A stretch of DNA of 64,000 nt from Cryptomeria japonica (GCF_030272615.1 NC_081414.1:524318137-524382136); one strand, 5' to 3'. Shown: positions 22,292-33,581, counted from the stretch's first letter. Notes: generated by a model not told the origin, from the sequence alone. Numbers and translations are program-made.

Positions 22292-24881
22292 CTAAACTTG
22301 TAGTGGATCATCAAAATCAAGCCTCTTTGATGCAGTACGCAGCTTTGTAGATGGCTGCAAAACCATAATTCAAAAGCCAAGTTAGAATTCTTTTGTAGAA
22401 AATAGTTCACAATTAACAACATAACTATGCGTTTAACTATAATTCCTTTGCAATTGAAATGTATATTACCTCATTGACTAATCTAGGAGCTAATGTCTTC
22501 GATCTCCTCTCCTTGTCACTCTTAGGAGTTTTCTTGAAGACATACTTAAATGGATCCACGTTATGGCTGTACCGCGAAGGGGTCTATGTAGATTAAATGT
22601 ACAATTAATACAATGTACTAACATAAATATATCAAAATCACTTAAAAGCTATAATATAGAGAACAATGACGTACCTGTGCATGAGATGCTTCTCTAATGG
22701 ACTGAGGATGGCTCACCATCGATGGAGAAACTGTCGCTATTACCTATACAAAAAATGTTCAAAGATTAAATACAATTAATATAATGATAAGTATTGTATG
22801 TTAAAAACAATTAAATTTACATATCAAACAAAAGTGTACCGGATCCTGAGATGCTTCTCTAGTGCACGGAGGAGGGTTCGCCATTGATGAAATAGGTATG
22901 AATATTTCCTGTATGAAAAAATTATAATATTATAATATATCACAAGTTCACATGTACACGTGCATATAATCATGAAATCAAGAAAATAAAGTAGAGATAT
23001 GTACCTCCGCCCTCTCTTGATCCACGGGTGAATCAGGTGCATTCAACAAATCCACATAGCTCAATGGCTGCTGTACATGTAAAATAGACAAAAAACACTA
23101 ATCAATCTACAAACCCCAACTAATACTTGATTTCAAAATTTTAAAACAATTGTACAACTAAAAATGTGTTCAATTACCTTCTTACCACGTTTTGGCATCT
23201 TTGAGGAATTCTTTTTCTTAGGATGAGCCCTAGACACGGAGGGGGTACCCTAAAAAAACAAAATTAACATGAGATATTAGTATAGATAATAAATTAAACA
23301 TAATTTAAAAAATTTAAAATGAAACGACTTGCATATTCCATCAAAACAATACATAAAAAGGGTTGTACAAAATATGACAATGTATAGCCTTGTAGGCCAA
23401 AATCAATCGCTGAGAGCATGATGTCATCAATCTGGGACATTTGGTCCCCTGTCAACACCTACAAACCAAAAATGGGACCAAGCATTAAAGATAGTTAGTA
23501 TATCTAGTATTTTTTGAATTCAAAGTGTACTATTCTATTTTAACATGTTACAAAATTTACACCTCAGGCATCGAAGTTGCAACTATAGTAACTAGGGGAG
23601 GAGTATGGGATATCGCTGCTGCATCCTGAAATGCATATTATTTGTCTCAATTTAAATTGATGTATAAATGAAAATTCATTTATGTAATTATAAATTTAAA
23701 GTGACTGATAAATAAAATTTTATGAATTCAAATCAACACACCTATGTCTATCGCTCATGGGCAAACACCATGTCCATCAACTCATCTATCAGCGTGAAAT
23801 CCTCAGCTGTGTGGGCCTAACATCTACTCCTACAAATTGTGCACAGATGAGACAAAGATCCATCTGCACCGGCTGCATCATCTATCCCAGAGCATATCCC
23901 CGAGAAAATGACACACATATGCTAGATGGGCTCTTTGTCACCACCTAATGGCTCATCATCCAATACAATAGGCTATGCTAACGACGTCCCATGCTGGATG
24001 ATGGCACTAGTCAACATTATGGCTGCTTGAAGAGTCTGTAGCTCCATCGACTCTTTCATCTCTACTAGGAAAACCTGATGCACCTTGGGTTTGGGTGCTA
24101 GGGGGCGGCGACTCTCCATGGGTAATCGCCTACGGGCTCCAGGTCTATCTTGAGCAGAGCCACCACCTCTACCATGGAACTCTCTCATGTCAAAATAGTT
24201 TGGGCGCACATTGAGCACAAACTCACAATATACTTTTCTCAAAAAATATAATGGAACCTCATAATTATTACAAAGTGGATCATCATATACCATCCACCAC
24301 CTTTGCCAAAAAAGATTCTTCATCTGCACATTGGTACAACAATGTATGGGAAACCTCTTTGCATTAAGAGGTAATGACTGACCAGTTTTGGGATCAACAA
24401 AAAAGGCACATATTTGTTGTTTACTAATATTTTTGTTTTTTACTCCCTCGCATGATAGCCCATCAGCATAGAATTGACGACACCTTTCCCTAAAGCTTCC
24501 CCATTTGGTAATTTGTGTGGAAACAACTATGGAACCACTAGCTAATGTTTCTAGGCTAGTGGCGAGGGATTGTTGATTCTCAAGTTCAGATGTTTTCAAT
24601 TTATCAATCAGTCTATTGATTTTAGACGTATTTTGTCCTAACTGATTAATTAATTGCTCTTGTGTTTTGGGTGTGAGGTCAAAAGGAGGAATTGGGGGTG
24701 TATCCTGTGGGTTTTCAGGAGGTGCATTTGGTTGTTCTTGTTGTGTATTAGAAGAATCTGGTTTTTGAAACAAAAAATGAAAAAACCTAATCAAAATTAA
24801 TGAAATTAAATTCAAAATGTAAAACAAATTGAACAAACAGGAAAGAAAGACAAAAATAAACAAAAACTAACCTTGATCCAT
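22292..24881 (-). pseudogene. Ten-exon transposon gene of unknown function
   Basis: Reading leftward, exons are 24872-24881, 23742-24757, 23563-23625, 23369-23458, 23178-23249, 23005-23070, 22840-22908, 22675-22743, 22470-22583 and 22292-22354. Every intron begins GT and ends AG. All junctions after the first fall between codons, and the exon lengths sum to a frame of about 543 codons ending TAG. The long exon encodes a Gln/Pro-rich start (SSNTQQEQPNAPPENPQDTP), a helical stretch (TKTQEQLINQLGQNTSKINR-like), a Trp/Cys-containing domain (KWGSFRERCRQFYADGLSC; NLFWQRWWMVYDDP) and an Arg-rich segment. A basic exon (PKKKNSSKMPKRGKK) looks like a nuclear signal. Five in-frame TAG codons break the long exon (23973, 23922, 23817, 23748, 23742). 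The role is unknown; an accessory DNA-binding protein is a guess from position. Confidence 0.7.
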
Positions 24882-25009
24882 AGTCTAGAGGAGAAATATA
24901 GCACCCTATTTGTGGTTTAAGAGAGAAAATGAAGAAAAACAAAGTAAAAATGCGCTATTCACGGGAAAATAAGACCTAGTTTTTTTTAAAAAAAATAATT
25001 TTGACAGGC

Positions 25010-25210
25010 ACAACGTACACAGTTCTCTTGGGATTATTAGCGCGCACGCGCTCATTTTCCTATAAGTAGCGTGTACGCACTCATTTTCCTAGAGGTAGCG
25101 TGTACGCGCTCATTTTCCTAAAAGCAACGCATACACGCTACCTTCTCTAGGCTCCGGAACAACAAACCTAAGTGTGTATTCAAATTTTAGAACTGCGTAT
25201 GCGCTGCTTA
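25010..25210. promoter_or_regulatory. Right sub-terminal repeats, GCGTGTACGC type
   Basis: Four successive units of about 29 bp (TAGCGCGCACGCGCTCATTTTCCTATAAG and variants) lie at 25038-25140. A further GCGTATGCGC is at 25195-25204. They mirror the cluster at 12545-12680 and sit just inside the right end and upstream of the minus-strand gene. Confidence 0.65.
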
Positions 25211-25227
25211 TTTTTACATGTTTTTTT

Positions 25228-25271
25228 GGGTGGTGTCCACTTTTCTGACCACCATCTTTGTGCACATACCC
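25228..25271 (-). repeat. Right terminal inverted repeat
   Basis: Read on the minus strand it begins GGGTATGTGCACAAAGATGG, continues TGGTCAGAAAAGTGGACACC, and matches the left end as described for the whole element. CATT follows it on the plus strand, as it precedes the left end. Confidence 0.85.
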
Positions 25272-25329
25272 CATTAAATTTTAGGAATTTGTTATGAGTG
25301 TGGCTATTTGTCTTTATAATCTTAATAGA

Positions 25330-25590
25330 TAAATGATGGTATTACATATAATAATATATTATATATAAGAGCTCAACAAATGGTGGAATTAAGATATCAA
25401 ATGGTATTGCATCTAATAATATGTTATATATAAAAACTCGACAAATGATGGAATTGAGATTTGAAATGGTAATGTATCTAACCTCATTGATAATGGGATA
25501 AATAATGATAATGTATCTAATGATATGTTATATATAAGAACTCTAAGAATGGTGGAATTAAGATCTCAAATGGTAATGTAGAGAAGGATA
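25330..25590. repeat. Degenerate tandem repeat, about 75 bp, three copies
   Basis: Units contain TTATATATAA(A/G)A.CTC.A followed by AATG.TGGAATT.AGAT.T and AAATGGTA.TG.ATCTAA. One copy is interrupted by about 40 bp. It lies just outside the DNA transposon. Confidence 0.65.
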
Positions 25591-26906
25591 TTGTGGATAG
25601 GTTTACTCATTCTTTTTCTAAAGTGAAACAAGAGGAAATAAATAAAAATGTACAAGAAAGTAAAAAATCTCAGTGTTTAAAGGGCCCTTCACAAATAAGA
25701 TCAATCATCTTTCCTCTTCCTTAATTCATAAACTAAAAATAATATCACCTAGAATTATTTAATTGTGATACTACTTACATTTAAAAATATAATATCCAAT
25801 AAAAATGGGTATTGTCAATTAATAATAATTGAAAAAATATATATCCAAAATATTACTTCTTCCACCATATATTTTTCGAGAATGTGAGCATCCATCTCTT
25901 CCAATTGAGGATGGAGGGGGACAAAATATTTATCATGGACGACCATATTGATATAGAAAATGTTATTAATACCAACACAAAAGACCTCAAGAATATGCAT
26001 TATAATATCCTAATCTTGGTTTAAGAGACGAGAGCTCTTGTGTAAAAAATGCATTATCGACTTTATCATAATGGTTAGTTTTCAAAAATAAACGAATGCA
26101 TTAAGCATTACGAGGATCCCAATTTACAATGTCTTAAGTCTTCGGTTGCAATCTTTTCTTGGCATCTATGTTTTTTTATCATCTCTCTATAATCAGCCTT
26201 TAACCTATTTGAATCTTGAATAAAGATATCAACAAGAACTAAATGAAAGCATATGTTAATAAATTGATATCTTAATTCATTATATTTGTATGTTGTATGA
26301 TATTGATATAATTATTAGATTTTGATTGAGATGAGAAATAATAAGAAAAAGATGCTCAAATGAATTATTTCATACTTTTAATACTTCAACTAATATATTA
26401 TTTGATTAAGTATTTAATTCATGTTTTGAATGACTATTTGAATGTAAAGGAAACATTATATGTTAATTTAAATTTTTATTTTTTTTCAATAAAAGTGGAC
26501 ATGTCACTAAACTATTTTTTAATAATATATTCAATTTTTGTTTTACAACGGGTTCAAAGGGTATACCAGCAGGAAAAAAATTGCAAGAAAACCTCTGGTT
26601 GCGGCCCAAAAAAGAAAAAACTAAAATAACCTAAATACCCCATATACAAGATTAGTCTAAACCCACCCATTACATAGCTTTAGAGATGTACATGTCATGT
26701 GTTTAGATGCCTTCCAAAAATTGGAGATATACACATAGCCCCATAGGGCCAGGATACCATAGAATTTGAAACTGCAGAAGCAACCTCATAGCGAAAAACC
26801 AGGCCATATCAAATCCTCTCAAGATCCCAAAGAAATTCAAACAATTCATGAGATGTAATCTGCATCAAAAAGAGATATGAACCAAAAAGATACCTGCATT
26901 ATGTAA
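25591..26906. other. AT-rich intergenic DNA, nothing recognised
   Basis: Short frames only (for example 26360-26629, AT-driven hydrophobic translation); no supported feature. Confidence 0.45.
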
Positions 26907-27459
26907 TCAAGTCAAAAACCAAGAGCTTGAGCTCTCATCGGGAGGTTTTGTGTCCTCTCTCAAAGGAGGGACAATTTGCAAGGGGAATTTCGATCTTGGA
27001 GGCGCTGAAACCAAAAAACAAAGTGAGAGCAGTGAATGTAACACCATAAGAAAATCCAAAGCCTTATCCACAATCTGAGGTGAAACCCAATCTAGTAAGT
27101 TTTCAAATGATTTCAATGTATCTCCCAATCTATCACAGATTAAACCCATTGTCATTTCAAACAATAATTCCCCACACCGCCCATTGCCCAAAAGGTCAGA
27201 ACGAGGAAGAAAGCCCCCATAGTAAAAAGACCCCATCTCAAAATGATAGCTATCCAGTGCAAACCTAATAAGCTCCCAAGTGCATACCGAAGGAAGTATG
27301 AATGTGGAAACCAAGAGTTGGAGCAAAACCTCATCATACAGAATATAACAAATAGTAAGAAATCGAGACAAAATCTCAGAGTCAGAAAAATTAGAACAAG
27401 TCTGCAACCAGAGACTCCCCACCAACGTATGTACCTCATAATCCACCCAAGGAGAAAAC

Positions 27460-28953
27460 TGTTGGCATTATAATAGACAAGGGACATTGTTGGCATTTCA
27501 ATAAGGATATTGAGAAGGTTGTTGATGATTATGGATATAACTGATCAAGGATGTTTACTGTCTTAATATTATTATTTTGTCATTAATGTCAAGAAATTGA
27601 TTTTCTAATTCAGTATGATGTTGCCATATCTTAAGAAGTATGATTTGATGAGTACAAAGATGTCAGTAAAAGACACATAAAGAATGTGATGAATAAGGGG
27701 AGGAATAAGTTATTCAATGGGCAACTATTACTGAGTTAGACAATGATGAGATCATGATGTTTAGATTGTTTTTGATATCCTACATATGTTGTTGATTGTA
27801 AGGTTAATACTATACTATGTTACCGAGCAAAGAACCTAGTCGATAAACCCTACGGTTATCGCTATCGGTTAATGAAGGTAGGATGTCTACCGAGTAAAGT
27901 TTAGTATTTACCGAGTTGCAACTGAGTAGTAACAGAATGCATTAAATCAATATAAACATTATTTAATGAAGAAAGCTGATGAGCTGGAACTGATTAAATG
28001 ATTGGTATGCCATGCATGAAGTTTGTTAAAGAATCTATGGTAAAGGAAAATCGGCAGGAAGATCTACAACTCAGATTGAACCACAATACCCTAGCACAAG
28101 TTCCAAGAAATATATGCAAGTTCCAAGGCAGGGTAAAATGTTTTCAGATCGAAGGATACATTGAACCTGGTCAAGTTTGAAGTACTGATGACTGTGATTG
28201 ATCATGAGATATGTGATCAAGGAGATTAAGCGGTTGGCGAATTGTTTATAAATAAGGAATTGTTGATAAACAATGTATGTGGGCAAGTGTATGCACAGGG
28301 ATGCTACATAGTGATTATCGAGCACTGAAGCTTGAAGACCTGTTTGAATAAGAGAGTATAGAGCCCAACAGATGGACAAGATAAGTCCTATTGTATTGAG
28401 CAAATAAGAATCTGCTTTAGCATTTTTAGATGTGAAGTTGCAGATAGATTTTTATTACTATTATTTTGTGAAGTGACAAAAAATCTCTTGACCAAGTGGA
28501 CTTAACAGTCTTATTTGTAAAACCCTCTAGCAAGGTGACATTCTGATTGAGTGTTTGAAATCCTTTAACAAGGTCACTTCTAACAAGGTGAAGATCCTAA
28601 CAGATCTGAGGGAAATCCCTTAACCGGGTCACATCTAGCAATGTGTTTGTAATCTTTAATAGGATTTTCTTTTAACCGAGCATACTCTAGAAGAGTATAT
28701 TTCTTAGTGGGTCCGAAATCCCACAGTGGTTTTTCCCTATTTGGGTTTCCACGTTAAATCTAGTGTTATGATTTTTATGATGTTTATATGCTTTTGAGTT
28801 TGCATGTTTAGCAGTTTTGGTTATATTACTTAAGTATATGTTACCGAGGTTGAATCTGTTGTTTTTATGAAGATTAAGGTTGTATGATTCACCCCCCCCC
28901 TCTCATCTTATTAGCTTGGTATCTGTACTTAACATTAAGTAGTAGAACTATCA
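27460..28953 (+). repeat. 5' LTR of element A
   Basis: 1,494 bp, TGTTGGCATT to ACTATCA. A TATA-like motif (TTTATAAATA, about 28245-28254) marks a likely promoter for the genomic RNA. Near the end is a C run, CACCCCCCCCCTCTCA, which recurs in the LTRs of the other copia elements. The 3' LTR is 22 bp longer, mainly through a short duplication of CCTAAGGAACCTAG-like sequence near 33970. Confidence 0.95.
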
Positions 28954-28955
28954 AT

Positions 28956-28967
28956 TGGTATCAGAGC
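28956..28967 (+). other. Primer-binding site of element A
   Basis: TGGTATCAGAGC, two bases after the 5' LTR, complementary to the 3' end of initiator methionine tRNA as in most plant copia elements. Confidence 0.95.
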
Positions 28968-29017
28968 TTTGGACTCCAAAAGAAAAGTTTAAAGGTACTT
29001 GAGGCAAAGATCCAAAG

Positions 29018-29908
29018 ATGTATAAGAGGGATGCATCGAAGCTGAACAAGTCAAGTTTCTCTACATGGCAAAAAAGGATGAAGCTTCACCTATCAAGAAT
29101 TGGAGAATATGCTGTATATTATCTGGAGAATGATTTTATTACACCAAGCACCTATCCATTGACAATGGAAGAGATAAAGGCAAAGCAAGAACACATTCAA
29201 GCAATGATTGAAATAACATCTGCATTGACCGACTCAGAGTTTAATGATCTAGAAGGCTGCAATGATGCAAAAGCAATGTGGGACAAGCTCATATCTGTAT
29301 ATGGCGGTGATGAACATGTTCAAAGAGAAAAAGTGGATAGTCTAAGAGGACAACTTGAATCTATGAGGATGAATGAAGGTGAGAACATAACTCAGTATAG
29401 TACAAGACTAAAAGAAATTGTCAATCAAATCAAAGGAACAGGTGGAACTATTGAAGAAAAGGATATAACAAGTAAGTTGTTAAGAACCTTTCTACTAGCT
29501 TATGCAATCTGAGTCTCTGCAATCAATGAATTCAGGTCTGTACCCAATATGCTAGTTTATTTAGATGCTACTATCGGTAAGCTACAAGCATTTGAATTAA
29601 GTAATTTTGATAACAATGGGTCTCCAGTAAATAAAGTAGAATCTGCTTTCAGTTCTTTTCATATTGGTGAATCTGATGATTACAATGATAGAATGAGTAA
29701 GTACACTAAAGGGGATCACAGTGGAGCAAGTGAAAGATTTCACAAGAACATGGAAAAAGTGCACAAACTGTATGAGGAAATCAAGAAGCAATAAGAGTTT
29801 GAAGCACTATTAGCCAGAAGGTTACCGAGAGGCAAAGGTAAGTATAAAGGAAAACTACCTTTGAAATGTTTCAATTGTGATAAGATAGGACATATGGCTT
29901 CTAACTGT
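29018..29908 (+). pseudogene. Element A gag (nucleocapsid), interrupted
   Basis: The frame opens with MYKRDASKLNKSSFSTWQKR, the usual gag start of plant copia elements, in which W and the following basic residues are conserved. It continues with YGGDEHVQREKVDSLRGQLE and ends in a CCHC zinc knuckle CFNCDKIGHMASNC (29867-29908) that binds RNA. Stops TGA (29510) and TAA (29792) lie in the same frame. The first fits CGA to TGA, judged from the homologous frame in element D (YAIRVAAI). Confidence 0.9.
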
Positions 29909-30530
29909 CCTGACAAAGATTCTACTGAAAAGAGAGATTACCGAGATGACAGACAGAAAGATAATCATTACAGAGGACACCGAGACTTCAGAAGAAGGGA
30001 TAGAAAGTCATGCTTAATAGCTGATGAGGAATCCAATGATGATAAATCAGATGAAACTGATACAGAGGAAGTAGTTTATGTGGCTACCAAAGATGGATCA
30101 GATGAAGAAAGGTATGAAGAAAAAGCCCTAATATCTCACATAAATACTAATGATTCTTGGATCATAGATAGTGGATGCTCACATCACATGACAGGTGATA
30201 AACACAAGTTTGTTATGTTAGAAGATTATGATGGAGGCTATGTAAGATTTGGTAATGATGCACTATGTCCGGTAAAAGGTAAAGGATCTATAACACTTCT
30301 TGACAATGCAAGATGCAATGATGTTTATTGGGTTGAAGGTTTGAAATACAATTTGTTGAGTGTAGCACAGCTAAACAATACAAGTTACTGAATAGAATTT
30401 CAGAAAGGAATTCTCAAAGTTCATGACAAGCATGGAAAGTTAGCTGCTACTAGGACACAAACAAAAGGTAACACATTTCACCTTGAATCAACTTGGAATA
30501 AGTGTCTATATGCAAAGATAGATGATACCT
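29909..30530 (+). pseudogene. Element A protease region
   Basis: An acidic linker precedes WIIDSGCSHHMTGD, the aspartic-protease active site of copia elements (D-S-G), at about 30157-30198. The typical LLSVAQL follows. A TGA at 30389 interrupts the frame directly after it. Confidence 0.9.
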
Positions 30531-31515
30531 GGTTATGGCATAAAAGGTTTTGTCATGTAAATTTTGATAATCTGATCAAAATAAGCAAGAAGCATCGAGT
30601 AAGAGGACTACCGAGTCTTGAAAAACCTGAGAATGCTATGTGCCAAGGATGCCAGATGGGTAAAATGACAAGATCAAGCTTTACAAGTAAGTCCTACACT
30701 TCTAAGGGAATTTTAGATCTTGTGCACATTGATCTTTGTGGTCCTATGAAAGTTCAAAGTTATTATGGTGATAAATATTTCATATTATTTGTGGATGATT
30801 ATTCAAGGATGATGTTAGTTATGTTTTTAAAAGAAAAATCAGAAGCTTTTCAATTGTTTAAATGGTACAAGGCAAGAGTTGAAAATGAAACATGAAGACA
30901 ACTAAAATGTCTTAGATCAGATAGAGGAGGAGAGTTCACATCAAATGAGTTCAATTTATTCTGCAATGATCATGACATAAAAAGACAAGTCTCTGCACCG
31001 AGAACTCCACAACAAAATGGAATTGAAGAAATAGATCTATTGTGGATTGTGCCAGAACCTTGATGATTGAAAAGAAAGTGCCACAAACATTTTGGAGAGA
31101 AGCAATAAGCACAGCAGTTTACACCCTGAACTGAGTACAACTGAAGAAAGGAACTTTGAAGACACCATATGAAATCTGGTATGAAAAGAAACCTAATGTA
31201 AGTTTCTTCAAAAATTTTGGAAGTAGATGCTATGTACACAAAGATGATAGAAATGGAAAGTTTGACCAGAAAAGTGAAGAAGGAACATTTCTAGGTTATT
31301 CTTCTAGAAGTAAAGCATTTAAATGTCTGATCAAATCATCTAGTAAAATAGTAGAAAGTGCAAATGTGAAAATTGATGAATTTGTACAAAGAAATGATGA
31401 AGGAAACTCCAAAGAACCAAAAGATTATGATGAATTTGTCTATGTTCAACCGACAAGTCTTACCGAGAGAGCTGTTGAAGAAAATGAAGATATTGTCCAG
31501 TTACTAAGTGATTAA
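30531..31515 (+). pseudogene. Element A integrase region, frameshifted
   Basis: It begins with the pre-integrase motif WLWHKRFCHVNFDNL and the H-H-C-C zinc site (C..C in MCQGCQMGK). The core follows, with VHIDLCGPM and RSDRGGEF. TGA codons occur at 30893 and near 31131. A small deletion near 31030, at the conserved ERKNR position, shifts the frame, and TAA closes it at 31513. Confidence 0.9.
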
Positions 31516-32529
31516 GAAGATCATACAGAGCCTACCGAGCCTGTATTAGCCAAGTATGTTAGAAGACATCATGCATCAAGTCAGATTATAGGAGATAAGG
31601 ATGATCCAGTGATGACAAGGAACAAACTGAGACAAAACACATGTCTGATATCTGAATTTGAACCGATGATAGTGAAAGAGACATTTAACAGTGAAGATTG
31701 GATAAATGCTATGATAGAAGAGATTGATCAAATCAAGAAAAATGACACATGGACACTAGTCCCAAGACTAAAGGACAAAAATGTAATCGGTACAAAGTTA
31801 ATTTTCAGAAACAAGCTGAATGAAAAAGGTGAGGTCATTCAAAATAAAGCAAGACTAGTTTGCAAAGGTTATGCCCAAGAAGAAGGAATTGACTATGGTG
31901 AGACTTTTGCACCTGTGGCTAGACTTGAAGGAGTAAGAACATTGTTGGCATATGCTGCTTTCAAAAATTTCAAGGTATATCAAATGGATGTCAAATCTGC
32001 ATTTCTGAATGGTATATTAGAAGAAGAAGTTTTTATTGAACAACCTGAAGGATTTGTTGAAGACAAGAATAAAGATCAGGTATGTAAATTGAACAAAGCT
32101 TTATATCGTCTGAAAGAAGCACCTAGAACATGGTATGAAAGATTGCACTCTTATTTGATCAAGATTGGTTTTATAAGAACAAGTGAAAATAGCAATATGT
32201 ACATGAAGAATGATGAAAATGGAATACTGATCTTAGCCATATTTGTTGATGATATTATCTTTTATGGAAATAACTGTCTATGCAAGAACTTTGGAAATGA
32301 AATGAGCAAAGAATTTGAGATGTCATTAATCAGTGAGATAAAGTATTTTATAGGTTTACAAATACTACAAATAAAAAATAAGATTTTCATTACTCAATCC
32401 AGGTACATAAAGGAAATATTGAAGAAATTTGGAATGGAGGATTCAAAACCAGTAAGTACTCCTATGACTACCAACTGTAAACTATCAAAGAATGATGAAT
32501 CTGCATCTGTTGATGAGACACTTTACTGA
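31516..32529 (+). pseudogene. Element A reverse transcriptase
   Basis: Motifs in order: [47 protein letters not shown] and the catalytic FVDDIIFYG (about 32236-32262), so the metal-binding Asp pair is kept. The frame is open for 306 codons from 31609 and ends at a TGA (32527) where relatives read Y-(Q/R)-SMIG. Confidence 0.93.
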
Positions 32530-33195
32530 TCCATGATTGGAAAGCTACAATATGTTGTTCACAACAGGCCAGAAATAGCACATGCATTAGGTATAGTTGC
32601 AAGATTCTTTGCAGATCCTAAGGAAACACACATGACAGCAATCAAGAGAATTTTCAGACACTTGAAAGGCACTGAGGATTATGGCTTAGTATATCAGAAA
32701 GGAAATGAATTTGATTTAAAAGTTTATACTGATGCTGATTGGGCAGCCAACATTGATGACAAAAAAAGCACAAGTGGAGGAGCTTTCTTTTTAGGAGAAA
32801 GACTAGTGAGTTGGCTTAGCAAGAAACAAGGATGTGTTTCACAGTCAACAACAAAAGCTGAATATGTTGCTGTAGCATTGAATTATACCAACATAACATG
32901 GATCAAACAACTATTGGAAGATATAAATGAGAAAGTTACCAAGCCAGTAACTATATTCTGTGACAATAATAGTGCCATTAACATTTCAAAGAATCCTATT
33001 ATGCACTCTAAGACAAAGCACATCTCTATCAAATATTATTATCTTAGAGAAGAAGCTCAAGAGAAGAAAGTGGTGTTGGAGTATGTTAGCAAAAAGGAAC
33101 AAATAGCAGATATCTTTACCAAGCCACTGCCAAGGGACACTTTTGAGTATCTCAAAAGTAAGTTAGGGGTCCTACCCCTATCTTCCATTCACTGA
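32530..33195 (+). pseudogene. Element A RNase H and polyprotein end
   Basis: Continues the same frame with MIGKLQYVVHNRPEIAHA, then YTDADWA, SKKQGCVSQSTTKAEY, FCDNNSAINISKNP and the typical ending EQIADIFTKPLP. The catalytic acids (D of YTDAD, E of KAEY, D of FCDN) are all present. Confidence 0.93.
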
Positions 33196-33420
33196 CCGAG
33201 TTCATTGAACGCATCAATTCGATGACTCTACAAAATATCTATTAGGAGTTGATGTTGATTTACACATTTTAGGATGTTTTCTAAAGGTGTGTAGGAAACA
33301 ATAACAGGGAACAGGAATTGAAGACAAAATGCTCTGACCGAGACTAAGTTGACACATAATAGCAGGAAATCACTTCATACAGGAAGAAATTATGTTTTAG
33401 GTCTTTACTTTTTGGCATTG

Positions 33421-33580
33421 TTGTCAAAGGGGGAGAAGACTGAAGAAAAGAGGAGAAGACTAATGTATGGGGGAGAAGACTGATAACAGGGGAGAGCATT
33501 TCAGCATTTCAAAATCTCACAGCAATCCGAATCAGTTAGGTCAAATCAATTGGTTTTGCCATCAATGCCAAAGGGGGAGA
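33421..33580 (+). other. Two polypurine tracts of element A
   Basis: The tract that primes plus-strand DNA is AAAGGGGGAGA at 33570-33580, next to the 3' LTR. A second copy with the same context (TTGTCAAAGGGGGAGAAGAC) lies at 33421-33440, and two more GGGGGAGAAGACTGA-like copies follow to about 33495. Confidence 0.85.
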
Positions 33581-33581
33581 T

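Larger units (their letters stand above)
11681..25271. mobile_element. 13.6-kb DNA transposon with two convergent genes
   Basis: The two ends are inverted copies of each other: the left begins GGGTAAGTGCACAAAGATGG and the right, read on the minus strand, begins GGGTATGTGCACAAAGATGG. The match continues through TGGTCA and resumes at AGTGGACAC after a short indel. Each end is flanked by CATT (11677-11680 and 25272-25275), a 4-bp target-site duplication. Inside lie a transposase-like gene on + and a second spliced gene on -, facing each other. There are also sub-terminal repeats on both sides and a 355-bp tandem array between the genes. Four-base duplications together with a three-Asp transposase recall the Sola superfamily, but that placement is inferred from memory of the superfamily traits. 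Both genes carry stops, so this copy is probably dead. Confidence 0.85.

Noticed and set aside
23742-24757. Reassigned or read-through TAG codons as a genuine coding strategy
   Set aside because: Decay at methylated CAG sites explains the TAG excess, also in element D; no suppressor tRNA or conservation can be seen, so recoding is kept only as a weak alternative.
24758-24863. Hydrophobic N-terminus (about 35 residues) of a 296-codon minus-strand frame, resembling a signal peptide
   Set aside because: This part is an AT-rich intron. A start exon at 24872-24881 with a GT donor and an acceptor CAG at 24758-24760 joins in phase to the Gln-rich sequence, so the hydrophobic stretch is not translated.
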